Below, piece by piece: positions 38,794 through 47,344 of a DNA stretch of 64,000 nt. The stretch is from contig VYCM01000009.1 in NCBI GenBank assembly GCA_009843915.1, positions 1 to 64,000 on the forward strand, given 5' to 3'. The position numbers and the translations under genes were made by a program. The first letter of the stretch is position 1, and each line of letters starts with the position of its first letter. The notes below the pieces were generated by a model. The model had not been told where the DNA came from, did not search any database, and worked only from the letters and a program-made list of their open reading frames with translations. The DNA is from Acidimicrobiaceae bacterium. GTDB taxonomy: Bacteria; Actinomycetota; Acidimicrobiia; Acidimicrobiales; Aldehydirespiratoraceae.

Positions 38794-39485
38794 GTAGCAG
38801 CCAGCGTCTCATCGGCCAGGAGTTCTCTACTCGTGGCCTCCAGAGCCACCTCCGCGGACTCGAGCACGTAGGCCCGATCGCATACCTCCAACGCCTCGTG
38901 GGCTCGTTGCTCGACGACGATCATGGCGGTCGTCTCGCTCTTGAGCAGCCGGGCGATTCCCTCGAAGATGTCGTCCGCGGCGCGGGGAGCCAGACCCATC
39001 GAGGGCTCGTCGAGCATGAGCAGCCGGGGGCAGGCCATCACCCCCCGCGCGACCGCCAGCATCTGCTGCTGGCCTCCCGACAAGGCGCCTCCGTCCCGGC
39101 CGAGCATGTCGGCCAGCGCGGGGAAGATCTCGAGCACGAGTTCGCGGCGCTCGTCGTGCCGGTCCCGAGCACCCCTGCGGTGGCTGCCGAGGCGAAGGTT
39201 GTCCGACACCGTCATCGACGCGAAGATCATCCGCCCCTGGGGAACGTGCACGATCCCGGTCTCGACCCGCCTGTGCGGCGCCTGCGAGAGGAGGTCCTGG
39301 CCGTCGAAGAGGATCGAGCCCGAGTCCGCTTCCACCGTGCCGCTGATCGTCTTCAGCAGGGTGGTCTTGCCCGCGCCGTTGGGTCCGAGGATGGCCACGT
39401 GCTCGCGCGGCCCGACCCGGAAGTCGATGGAGCGCAGCGCGGGGACTCCGCCGTAGCCGGCACAGAGGTCACTGATCTCTAGCAT
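38772..39485 (-). CDS. branched-chain-amino-acid-type ABC transporter ATPase (LivF-like)
   Basis: 237 residues. Walker A GPNGAGKTT, Q-loop PQGRMIF, signature LSGGQQQ, Walker B LLMLDEPS, switch VVEQRAHE. Typical LivF length. Starts 17 bases inside the LivM-LivG fusion gene and is the last transporter gene. Confidence 0.92.
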   Translation of the reverse strand: MLEISDLCAGYGGVPALRSIDFRVGPREHVAILGPNGAGKTTLLKTISGTVEADSGSILFDGQDLLSQAPHRRVETGIVHVPQGRMIFASMTVSDNLRLGSHRRGARDRHDERRELVLEIFPALADMLGRDGGALSGGQQQMLAVARGVMACPRLLMLDEPSMGLAPRAADDIFEGIARLLKSETTAMIVVEQRAHEALEVCDRAYVLESAEVALEATSRELLADETLAATYLGSGA

Positions 39486-41271
39486 GTTCCATCCATCTCG
39501 ACCCGAGATAGGCCTCGATCACGCGGGGGTCCGACACGACCTCCTCGGGCGGGCCCTGGGCGATGACGCGGCACTCGTCCAGAGCGACGACCGATTCGAC
39601 GTACTGGATCAGCGACCGGACCGAGTGCTCGATGACCACGATCGCCGCGTGGGGCGCGACCAGTTCGTCGACCGTCTCGAAGAAGCGGGCCCGCTCGGCC
39701 TCGTTCAAGCCCGCCAGCGGCTCGTCGAGCAGCAGCAGGTCCGGCTCGCTCACCATGGCGCGGGCCAGTTCGAGGCTCTTGATCTCAGCGGTGGTGAGGG
39801 CGCTCAGTTCGCCGAGCGCCTTGCCGGCGAGGCCGACTCGCTCGAGCATGTCCATCGACGCCGCCATCGGATCCGGCATCGAGGCGCCGATGGCGGCCAC
39901 GACCACATTGTCGAGCGGGGACATGAGGTGGAAGCCCTGGGGAACCTGGAAGGTGCGTGACATTCCGAGCTCGTAGCGCCGCGGCGCGCGCATCCGGTCC
40001 ATCTGCATCCCCTTGAACAGGATCCGTCCGGAGTCGGCGCGCAGGTGGGCGGTCACGATGTTGAACAGCGTCGTCTTGCCCGCTCCGTTGGGGCCGATGA
40101 TGCCGACGCGCCGGCCCGGATCGACACGGAAGGCCACGTCGGACAGCACACGGTTGGCGCCGAAACTCTTGGCCACGCCGTCCACCTCCAGCACAGGCGT
40201 GCCGCTCGGTTGCGGGAGCTTCGGCCGGAGGGGTCTTCGCGGCATCCGCAGAAGCGGCGACGGCCGCGGCGGCGGTGCCGCGAGACGCCCGAGAAGGCCT
40301 GGCCCTTGGTGTTCGAGTGATGGACGGGGCCACGCCGCCAGCCGGCGGCAGCCCTCCTCGATCGCGGGAAGGATTCCCCGCGGTATCAGCAGCGCGACGA
40401 GGACAAGTGCGGCCGCATAGACCAGTTCTTGAGCGCCCGGGACGGACTCGCCGATCGAGTCGTCCAGGAACATCGCCAGCGGGATGAGGAACGCCGCGCC
40501 GACTACCGGTCCCCAGGTCTGTCCCACCCCGCCGACGAACGCCACCGACAGCATCACGATCACCACGGTGATTCCGAAGACCTCCTCGGCGACCGTCACC
40601 CGCAGGACTGCCTTCACCCACAGCACGGCCATGGCGGCCGACAGCGCCGCCGAGATCATGAACGCCGCCGACTTCCATGCGACCGTGCGGATGCCCACGG
40701 CCCGGGCCAGAACCTCGTTGTCGCGGATGGCGCGGAGGGCGAACCCGAAGGAGGTCACGTCGATCAGCTCGCTGATCGCCAGGGCCACCACCAGCATCCC
40801 CAGGCCGACCCACACATAGGTGTGGGAGTTGGAGAACTCCATGAACTTCCACTCGCTCTCGGGATGGAACGGGACCGTGAGTTCAGGGTCTCCGTAGTGC
40901 GAGACGAGCAGTTCCATGATGAGGGGGAAGGAGATGGTGGCCAGGGTGAAGTAGAACCCCCTGAGCCGGAAGGTGGGCAGGCCGATGACGAGGGCCACCG
41001 CCGCGGCGACGCCCATGCCGATGGCCATGCCGGTCCACGGGGAGGTTCCGCCGCCGCGCAGCAGGATGGTGAAGCCGTACGCGCCGATACCGACGAAAGC
41101 GCTGTGGCCCAGCGAGATCTGGCCGGCCTTGGCCATCAGGTTCCACGCCACCCCGGCGAGCGCCCACACGACCGAGAGGGTGAGCACCCGGACGTAGAAG
41201 CGCTGGTCGAGCCAGCCGTTGAAGACCGCAACGACGGCGATGAGGACGACGAAGGGGACGACGCGTCGCAT
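39469..41271 (-). CDS. fused LivM permease and LivG ATPase of a branched-chain-type ABC transporter
   Basis: About 600 residues. Residues 1-320 form a LivM-type permease (AGQISLGHSAFVGIGAYG and about ten membrane helices). A Pro/Arg-rich linker (about 320-365) leads to a LivG-type ATPase with Walker A GPNGAGKTT and Walker B LLLLDEPL. The ABC signature is degenerate: LSALTTAEIKSLELARAM replaces LSxGxQ. With LivF normal, one composite ATP site may be non-canonical. Start shares one base with the livH stop. Confidence 0.88.
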   Translation of the reverse strand: MRRVVPFVVLIAVVAVFNGWLDQRFYVRVLTLSVVWALAGVAWNLMAKAGQISLGHSAFVGIGAYGFTILLRGGGTSPWTGMAIGMGVAAAVALVIGLPTFRLRGFYFTLATISFPLIMELLVSHYGDPELTVPFHPESEWKFMEFSNSHTYVWVGLGMLVVALAISELIDVTSFGFALRAIRDNEVLARAVGIRTVAWKSAAFMISAALSAAMAVLWVKAVLRVTVAEEVFGITVVIVMLSVAFVGGVGQTWGPVVGAAFLIPLAMFLDDSIGESVPGAQELVYAAALVLVALLIPRGILPAIEEGCRRLAAWPRPSLEHQGPGLLGRLAAPPPRPSPLLRMPRRPLRPKLPQPSGTPVLEVDGVAKSFGANRVLSDVAFRVDPGRRVGIIGPNGAGKTTLFNIVTAHLRADSGRILFKGMQMDRMRAPRRYELGMSRTFQVPQGFHLMSPLDNVVVAAIGASMPDPMAASMDMLERVGLAGKALGELSALTTAEIKSLELARAMVSEPDLLLLDEPLAGLNEAERARFFETVDELVAPHAAIVVIEHSVRSLIQYVESVVALDECRVIAQGPPEEVVSDPRVIEAYLGSRWMEHARDQ

Positions 41272-42152
41272 CAGATGGCCCGCTGAACCTTGCCGAACAG
41301 GCCGTTGGGCCGCACGTAGAGGATGAGCAGGAACAGGGCGAACACCCAGACGTTCTTCACCGCGGCCGAGGTCCACACCTGTGACACCGACTGGATGATC
41401 CCGATCAGCACGCCCCCCACGAACGCGCCGCTGACGCTGCCGAGGCCGCCGAGCACGACCGCGGCGAACATCACGACCACGAACCGGAATCCCACGAACG
41501 GGGTGATGCTCTGGAAGGTCACCAGGGCCGATCCCCCCACCGCGGTGAGGGCCACGCCGACCCCGAAGGCGATGCGGTTGGTGCGGTCGATGTCGATGCC
41601 CATGTAGGTGGCCGCCTCCCAGTTCTCCGACGCGGCCCGGATGGCTCGCCCGGTGCGGGACCGGTTGAGGAACAGGAAGAGGAGCGCCGCCACCAGCACC
41701 GACAGCAGGAAGGCGTAGAGGCGTACCCGGCTGATGAAGATGTCGCCGATGAAGTCGCCGGCGTTGGCGTACGACGGCGCCACCACGCGCGGCTCCGACG
41801 AGTACCGGATGAGGATGAGGTTCTGGAAGATCAGACCCAGCCCGATGGTGAGTATCACCTGGGCGTCGTGGTTCTCGCGCTTGCCGATCACGAAGCGGAT
41901 GAACAGCCAGTGGACTGCCATCCCCAGCACCAGGAACAAGACGAAGACGGCGGGCACAGCCAGGAACGGGTCCAAGCCGACGCCGCCCGCGAACAGTGCC
42001 CATGAGAGGTACATGGCGAGCATCATGAAGTCGGCCTGGGCGAAGTTCACGACCCGCATCACGCCGAAGATGAGCCCGAGGCCCGACGCCAGCAGCGCGT
42101 AGACGCCGCCGATCAGGATCCCGGGTACTAGGAACTGGAGGAATTCGACCAT
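41271..42152 (-). CDS. branched-chain-type ABC transporter permease (LivH-like)
   Basis: About 293 residues with eight or so helices; GVYALLASGLGLIFGVMRVVNFAQADFMML at the N-terminus and the GGLGSVSGAFVGGVLIG loop (ATPase contact) are diagnostic. ATG 42152; the GTG at 42155 directly before it is equally possible. Follows the lipoprotein gene after an 85-base gap containing a hairpin. Confidence 0.92.
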   Translation of the reverse strand: MVEFLQFLVPGILIGGVYALLASGLGLIFGVMRVVNFAQADFMMLAMYLSWALFAGGVGLDPFLAVPAVFVLFLVLGMAVHWLFIRFVIGKRENHDAQVILTIGLGLIFQNLILIRYSSEPRVVAPSYANAGDFIGDIFISRVRLYAFLLSVLVAALLFLFLNRSRTGRAIRAASENWEAATYMGIDIDRTNRIAFGVGVALTAVGGSALVTFQSITPFVGFRFVVVMFAAVVLGGLGSVSGAFVGGVLIGIIQSVSQVWTSAAVKNVWVFALFLLILYVRPNGLFGKVQRAI

Positions 42153-42163
42153 CACGTCAACCA

Positions 42164-42195
42164 GCCCCGCCCCCAGTCAGTCGGGGACGGGGCCG
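42164..42195 (-). terminator. attenuator-type hairpin between lipoprotein and permease genes
   Basis: G+C-rich arms (GCCCCGCCCC at 42164-42173 against GGGGACGGGGC at 42184-42194, one bulge) with a short loop. Such hairpins after a substrate-binding-protein gene commonly raise its level over the permease genes. Confidence 0.45.
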
Positions 42196-42240
42196 GCTCC
42201 TGGGAGAAGGTATCGAGTACCGCGGGGAGATGGACTCTCG

Positions 42241-43842
42241 TCAGCTCCAGACGGGCTGGCACACCGCGAACTCCAGCGGATAGACGGTGCACGGGATCAG
42301 GCGCCCGTCCACCTCCTGCCACTGCGCCAGCACGCCGAAGTGCTGGTCGACGCGACCGGTCGAGCTGAAGCTGATCGCCGAGGTCGGCATGAGGTCCACT
42401 GCGACGCCTTCAGTCAGTTTGACGGTGTTGAAGGCCTTGGTGACCGCGGCCGGGGAGGGGTCGCCGGACTGCTCCAGTGCGGCTGCGATGAGATGCACCA
42501 CGAAGTAGCCGCCGATGTGGTCCTGGCGGGCGTAGGGCTGGTCGATCGCGGCCGCCAACTCGTCGAAGGCGTCCGTGCCGGCGAGCGGGTTGGCGTACAC
42601 GAAGGTCGACAGCCCGGCCACCTCGGGACCGAGGTCGGCCCATGCGGGCAGCAGGCCCTGCCCGCCGTTCTGGACAACCGGAGCGGTGACGCCGCGGGCG
42701 ATCAGCTCGTTCTGGAGGCCGCTCACGTCGCTGAAGGCGAAGGCGATGTTGAAGATGACGTCCACGTCGGCGTTGGCAATCTTCGTGGCTACGCCCGAGG
42801 GGTCGTCGAGCCCGCCCGGTGCCCACGTGTCGGTGACCGCGACCTCGATCCCTCGCTCGCCGAACTCGGCTAGCAGAGCCTGCTGCAGAGGCACTGCCGC
42901 AGCCGAGGTGGAGCCCACCACCGCCACGGTCTCCATCGTGATCCCTGCCTGGTCGAGGCCGGGTTGGATGGCGTCGAGGATCAGGCCCTTGATAGCCGAC
43001 GCCGGTGGTGAGTAGCCGAACACGTGGCTGAAGCCCTCGCGGTCGGTGACGGAGTCGGCGAAGCTCTCGGTGACGAACGGGATCCCGGCCCGCTCGGACA
43101 CCTCGGTGGCGGCCAGGCTGAACGACGACAGCCACGAGCCGGCGATGGCCGAGACTTCGGGCTCGTCGTCCAGGAGCCGCTCGACGGCCGTCGCCGCCTC
43201 CTCGGCCGAGCCGCCGGCGTCGTAGATCGCCAGCCGCAGCGTGGCGCCGCACAGCGACTCGATGCCGCCGGCCGCGTTGATGTCCTCCACCGCCTTGGTT
43301 GCTCCCGCGATCTCGGCGCTGCCCACGAAGCTGAACGTGCCGGACATGGGCCAGACGGTGCCGATGACCACCTCGTCTACGCAGTTGCGGTCATCGACGG
43401 GGACGGCCGCGGCAGCCGCCGCGGCAGCCTCCTCGGCCTGCGCCGCGGCTTCGGCCTCGGCGGCCGCGAGGGCTTCGGCCTCAGCCGCGGCCTCCTGTGC
43501 CTCCTGTAGCTGTATCTCGAGATCGGCCACGATCGACGGGTCAACACCCTCGTCGGACTCGGCCGCTGCCATTGCCTCAGCCAGGGCCGCCTCCGCCTCC
43601 GCGGCTGCGGCGGCGGCCGCGTCGGCCTCTGCTCGGGCGGCGGCGGCGTCAGCCTGGGCCTCCTCAAGCGCGGCTGCGTCGTCGGCGTCAGCCGCGGCGG
43701 TGGGTGCGGGCTCTACAGCCGAGTCGCTCGGTGCGTCATCGCCGCATGCGGCCGCGACGAGGCTCACAATCGCGAGGAGCGCGGCCAGCAGGCGCCACCC
43801 AATCACGGTCCGTGCTTCGTTGGTGCGTCGGGTCATGTGCAT
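42241..43842 (-). CDS. branched-chain-type ABC substrate-binding lipoprotein with Ala/Glu-rich tether
   Basis: 533 residues. Signal with lipobox VAAAC (Cys33). Residues about 50-145 are an extreme Ala/Glu/Asp repeat predicted to form a long helix or coiled coil, then a periplasmic-binding-protein type 1 domain (EVVIGTVWPMSGTFSFVGSAEIAGATKAVEDINAAGG). LivK-like proteins bind amino acids, amides or aromatic acids; ligand unknown. The promoter at 43899-43927 carries the operator shared with the CoA-ligase operon. First gene of livK-livH-livMG-livF. Confidence 0.9.
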   Translation of the reverse strand: MHMTRRTNEARTVIGWRLLAALLAIVSLVAAACGDDAPSDSAVEPAPTAAADADDAAALEEAQADAAAARAEADAAAAAAAEAEAALAEAMAAAESDEGVDPSIVADLEIQLQEAQEAAAEAEALAAAEAEAAAQAEEAAAAAAAAVPVDDRNCVDEVVIGTVWPMSGTFSFVGSAEIAGATKAVEDINAAGGIESLCGATLRLAIYDAGGSAEEAATAVERLLDDEPEVSAIAGSWLSSFSLAATEVSERAGIPFVTESFADSVTDREGFSHVFGYSPPASAIKGLILDAIQPGLDQAGITMETVAVVGSTSAAAVPLQQALLAEFGERGIEVAVTDTWAPGGLDDPSGVATKIANADVDVIFNIAFAFSDVSGLQNELIARGVTAPVVQNGGQGLLPAWADLGPEVAGLSTFVYANPLAGTDAFDELAAAIDQPYARQDHIGGYFVVHLIAAALEQSGDPSPAAVTKAFNTVKLTEGVAVDLMPTSAISFSSTGRVDQHFGVLAQWQEVDGRLIPCTVYPLEFAVCQPVWS

Positions 43843-43898
43843 GGCTACTCCTTGAACTGCCCGGGGCCGATTCCATCTGCAAGATCGACTGACGCCCG

Positions 43899-43946
43899 AC
43901 GATAGATGTCTCCACTTCTACTGTCAAGAGAGTGACATCGCTTTTT
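43899..43946 (-). promoter_or_regulatory. promoter/operator of the LivK-like operon (site B)
   Basis: On the minus strand TTGACA (43922-43927), 17 bases, TATCGT (43899-43904). The -35 lies in a perfect dyad TGTCA-N6-TGACA (43922-43937), followed by TCGCTTTTTT. It matches site A at 38001-38025 in 20 of 25 positions. Confidence 0.65.
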
Positions 43947-44000
43947 TGAATGTTGCCAAAGTACACGTGGCTGAAGCTGTTCCACGGCCGTCGGGGTGGA

Positions 44001-44582
44001 CTAGTCGTCGATTTCGTCGAGCGTGGCCTCGGCAACCAGGAACCCGGCGGCAGCTACTTCGAGCCTGTTGAACCAGGGCTGGTCGACCCCGATGCCGATC
44101 CTGTGAGCGTCGGAGCGGGCCCCATCGATCGGTGCGCCGCTCGCGGCTCCGGCCTGCCGGCCGACGAAGTGCAGTTGGACGGCGCCCACTGTCGTGGCAC
44201 CCGACGCCCTGCCGTCGATCCCGGTTGATGCCACGCCGCGCTCCAGGCTCTGCTGGAGGGAGGCCGCGATGGACGCCAGCGGCGCCGGTGGATCGAAGGT
44301 GGCCGAAGCCGTGCCATTGGAGCGTGCTGCGATTTCGGCCGACAGCAGCGCATCGGGCGCGGTTGCCCAGGCCGATGTCGGGAGGTCGGCGGCTTCGAGC
44401 GTCTCGCAGAGGGCTCGGACAGCCGCGCCGTAGTGAATCTCCGCCAACGTGACGTTCTCGGCGATCCGCTCGGCGGTTCCCGGGTCGCATCCGGCGATGC
44501 GGCTGGCCCGGTAGACGAGATCGTGGATCTCCCGGGGCGCCACCGTGACGGTCGCGCCCATGTCAGCCGCGGGCCCCGCCAT
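44001..44582 (-). CDS. uncharacterised protein, possibly DUF3726-like
   Basis: 193 residues, no membrane segment or signal. The N-terminus (APREIHDLVYRASRIAGCDPGTAERIAENVTLAEIHYG) looks like a helical DUF3726-type start, and the C-terminus (VDQPWFNRLEVAAAGFLVAEATLDEIDD) could match that family's end, but the middle is Ala/Gly-rich and poorly conserved. I would not assign a function. It is last in the operon after the 573-residue unknown and the M19-like peptidase. Confidence 0.6.
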   Translation of the reverse strand: MAGPAADMGATVTVAPREIHDLVYRASRIAGCDPGTAERIAENVTLAEIHYGAAVRALCETLEAADLPTSAWATAPDALLSAEIAARSNGTASATFDPPAPLASIAASLQQSLERGVASTGIDGRASGATTVGAVQLHFVGRQAGAASGAPIDGARSDAHRIGIGVDQPWFNRLEVAAAGFLVAEATLDEIDD

Positions 44583-44585
44583 CCG

Positions 44586-45536
44586 TCACCCGAACACCAC
44601 CGAGAAGAGGCGCAGCCAGTTGCCGCCGAGGATGGAGTCGCGCTCGGCGGGCGAGAATCCGGCTCCGTCGAGACCCTCGGCGAGCGAGCCGAAGTCCCTG
44701 GGTCCCCGGAACCACGCCGGCCACTCGGGGAACGCCGGGGCCTCGTCGGGCCCCTCCGGGCGATCCCAGCGGCCGCTGCGCATCCAGCTCAGTGCACCGG
44801 GGTCCCATCCGAGCACCGCGTCGGTTCCGATGGCCACGTGCTCCACGCCGATCTGGTCGGCGAGCCGGGCGATCATGGCGCAGTAGTCCTTCCGGCTCAC
44901 TTCGGCCCCGCCCATGAACAGCGGGTAGAGGGTGCAGCCGATCACCCCGCCGCGGCTGGCGACCGCCTCGAGCACCTCGTCGGGCTTGTTGCGGGGTGAG
45001 TCGCAGAACCACAGCGGGTTGCCGTGGGTCACCGCCGCGGGCTGCGACGATGCGTGCACCGCGTCGAGGCTTGTGGAATTGCCGACATGGGACAGGTCGA
45101 TCAGCATTCCGGCGTCGTTCAGCGCGGCCACCATCCGGTGCCCGGCGCGGGTGAGCCCGCCGTCGTTCGGCTCCCAGCAGCTGGCTCCCAGATGGTTGGC
45201 GATGTTGTAGGTGAGCTGCACCACCCGCACCCCGACATCGGCGAAGATCTGGGCCATCTCGGGGTCGTCGCCCAGCATCGTGCTGTTCTGGAAGCCGAGG
45301 ACCGCGCCGAGGACGTTGTCGGCCCAGGCTCGATGGATCTCCTCGACGTTCGTCACTACCCGGATGGCGTCGGCGTTGTGCCGGCACAGATGACGGAACG
45401 CTCCGATGCGCGTCATGGCGCCGGCGAGGTCCTCCCAGGCGCCCACGGTGGCGTGGACGATGTCCACCCCGCCCGATCTGACCTCGTCGACGACGGCGCG
45501 GGACCAGTCGTTGATCTGGAGTCCGTCGATGATCAC
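44586..45536 (-). CDS. M19 membrane-dipeptidase-like amidohydrolase
   Basis: 316 residues of the renal dipeptidase family: NHLGASCWEPNDGGLTRAG, MLIDLSHVGNSTS, AVTHGNP and IGTDAVLG carry most metal ligands. The N-terminal HxD found in classical enzymes is replaced (IDGLQINDWS), a feature of a subgroup; the metal site may therefore differ. Cleaves dipeptides or similar amides. The start overlaps the stop of the large unknown gene (ATGA), and its stop is 3 bases before the next. Confidence 0.85.
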   Translation of the reverse strand: MIIDGLQINDWSRAVVDEVRSGGVDIVHATVGAWEDLAGAMTRIGAFRHLCRHNADAIRVVTNVEEIHRAWADNVLGAVLGFQNSTMLGDDPEMAQIFADVGVRVVQLTYNIANHLGASCWEPNDGGLTRAGHRMVAALNDAGMLIDLSHVGNSTSLDAVHASSQPAAVTHGNPLWFCDSPRNKPDEVLEAVASRGGVIGCTLYPLFMGGAEVSRKDYCAMIARLADQIGVEHVAIGTDAVLGWDPGALSWMRSGRWDRPEGPDEAPAFPEWPAWFRGPRDFGSLAEGLDGAGFSPAERDSILGGNWLRLFSVVFG

Positions 45537-47254
45537 CGGGAACCCCCGGGGCGGGCCGGCAGCACCCAGTCGTCGCCGGCGTCCGTGCCGAGGTCGCCCA
45601 GGCGCGGCGCACCCTGGAAGAGAGTGACCCTCAGCCAGTCAGTGGACTTGGGCTTGAAGTTGTCCATGCCGTACATGGCTAGCTGGAATCGCTGGAGCTG
45701 CAACGGCAGGTAGTGGGCAGAACAGGGGTTGTCCCGAGGCTCGGTGTAGGCGCGATCGCTGACGCTCAGCCGCTCAGCCGCCAGCCGGTGCTCGGGATGC
45801 TCGCTGAGCACGCGTTGGATCGGCGCGTCGTCGTCGTAGCCGTCGAGCGCGCCGCGCAACCTCCAGAGGCGCATCGCCACGTCGATGGCGACGTCGCGGC
45901 GGGCCGGTTCGAGGCCGTCGCGACGGGCGCGGCGCGGTTCCTCGGTGTTGTCGCTAATGACCCACCACCATTTGTCTGCCCCCTCGTTGTCGAGGCCGAG
46001 TTGGCCGAGCCACTCGAACCTCGACGCCAGCATGGCCCGGAGGTGCCCCACGGTCATCGCGGGGTCGAGCGGGCAGTGCTCGTCGACGGTGAGAAACTCG
46101 TCGATCAGATCGTCGTCGCCTTCGTGCAACTCCAGCAGCAGCGACACGACCATCTCAGCGGTCTCGGGACCGCGTTGCTCCGACCAGCGGTACAGGGCAT
46201 CGAAGGGAAGGGGGTCTCGGCGGCAGCGGTCGAACGCCTCCCGGATCTGCAGGACCACCGTGGCTACGTCGACGCTGTTGAGGAAGGGCCGGCAGTCGTC
46301 GTCGGTTCCGTGGACGAAGTGCGAGTGGGCCCTGTCGATCCACGTGTCGAGTCGTTCGAGCCGGTCACGGTTGCCTGGCAGCGACCGCACGTCGGCCAGC
46401 GCCATCTCCCGGATGGCGACCCACGCGTGGATCACCCTCGGGTGCTTGAACGCGAACGGCACGAGCCCCAGACCGGTGGCGTTGCCCAGGCCGAAGTACC
46501 GGCGCCAGTGCTGGTCGAAGGGAGCCGCGGCGTCGCCACCGCTGGCGCGGGCGCAGTGCTCGACCAGGTCGTACCCGAGCTCCCGGAACAGCCACGCGCA
46601 CACGAACTGGGCCCGGTACGGGATCCGGAGGGGATGGTCCTCTGAGTATCCCTCGAACGACCGCATCCCGTACTTGCCGTTGGCGTAGAAGGCGGTGCTC
46701 CGGAGGATGTAGCCGGCGTCGGCCACCAGGTCGGGGTCTGGCTGCCTGCCCCGGGCGAGGGCATCGACGAGGTAGTCGAAGAAGCGCACGCTGCGATTGC
46801 CCCGTGTGAGCACCAGGACTCGTGGATCGAACCGGCCCGCCTCCTGCCGCGGCACGTGGCGCCGCAACAGGCTGAGGAACTCGCCGGTGAGGTCGCCCTC
46901 CACGAGGGCGCCGGCGATCTCCCACCGCTCGGCGATCACGCGGTCGGTGTGCTCGCATTCGTCGATTGTCGTGGTGAACGCCACGAAGCTGAGCGTGTGG
47001 CCGCCCGCGTCGATCTCGTACACCGCCTCGCCGTGACCGCGCTCGTCGATGTCGAAACGGGCTCGCCGGGCGCGCCACCGGTCCCGGACCGCCCGGCGCA
47101 GCATCGTGCGGCTGAAGCTGTAGCGAGTCAGCCGGGCCGAGCCCATCATCGCCGGTTGCATCACCACCGCCGGGGGACGCAAGCGAGGCAGCCGCCGGTC
47201 GAGTTCGGCCTGCAGTCGATCCTGGGATGGGGCAACAGCCGCCGTGGTCACCAA
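45533..47254 (-). CDS. large uncharacterised cytosolic protein (573 aa)
   Basis: 573 residues, acidic, no signal or helices for membranes. Conserved-looking clusters include FYANGKYGMRSFEGYSEDHPLRIPYRAQFVCAWLFRELGYD, HWRRYFGLGNATGLGLVPF and DNEGADKWWWVISDNTEEPRR, rich in Tyr/Trp/His/Asp, which suggests an enzyme. I do not recognise the family. It is coupled to the M19-like peptidase and DUF3726-like gene and lies downstream of proX, so a role in using the imported solute is possible. Confidence 0.7.
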   Translation of the reverse strand: MVTTAAVAPSQDRLQAELDRRLPRLRPPAVVMQPAMMGSARLTRYSFSRTMLRRAVRDRWRARRARFDIDERGHGEAVYEIDAGGHTLSFVAFTTTIDECEHTDRVIAERWEIAGALVEGDLTGEFLSLLRRHVPRQEAGRFDPRVLVLTRGNRSVRFFDYLVDALARGRQPDPDLVADAGYILRSTAFYANGKYGMRSFEGYSEDHPLRIPYRAQFVCAWLFRELGYDLVEHCARASGGDAAAPFDQHWRRYFGLGNATGLGLVPFAFKHPRVIHAWVAIREMALADVRSLPGNRDRLERLDTWIDRAHSHFVHGTDDDCRPFLNSVDVATVVLQIREAFDRCRRDPLPFDALYRWSEQRGPETAEMVVSLLLELHEGDDDLIDEFLTVDEHCPLDPAMTVGHLRAMLASRFEWLGQLGLDNEGADKWWWVISDNTEEPRRARRDGLEPARRDVAIDVAMRLWRLRGALDGYDDDAPIQRVLSEHPEHRLAAERLSVSDRAYTEPRDNPCSAHYLPLQLQRFQLAMYGMDNFKPKSTDWLRVTLFQGAPRLGDLGTDAGDDWVLPARPGGSR

Positions 47255-47275
47255 CCTGCGCCTCCGGAAGGCGAT

Positions 47276-47305
47276 GTTAGGGCGGGGCTGATGCCCCGCC
47301 CTAAC
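47276..47305. terminator. strong hairpin between proX and the 573-aa gene
   Basis: GTTAGGGCGGGGC (47276-47288), loop TGAT, GCCCCGCCCTAAC (47293-47305): a perfect 13-bp stem. There is no clear U tract on the minus strand, so it may attenuate rather than stop proX transcription, giving high binding protein and lower enzyme levels. Confidence 0.6.
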
Positions 47306-47344
47306 AGTCTCAGCTGTCTTGTCTGCGGCCGGTCGGCCGGTGAT

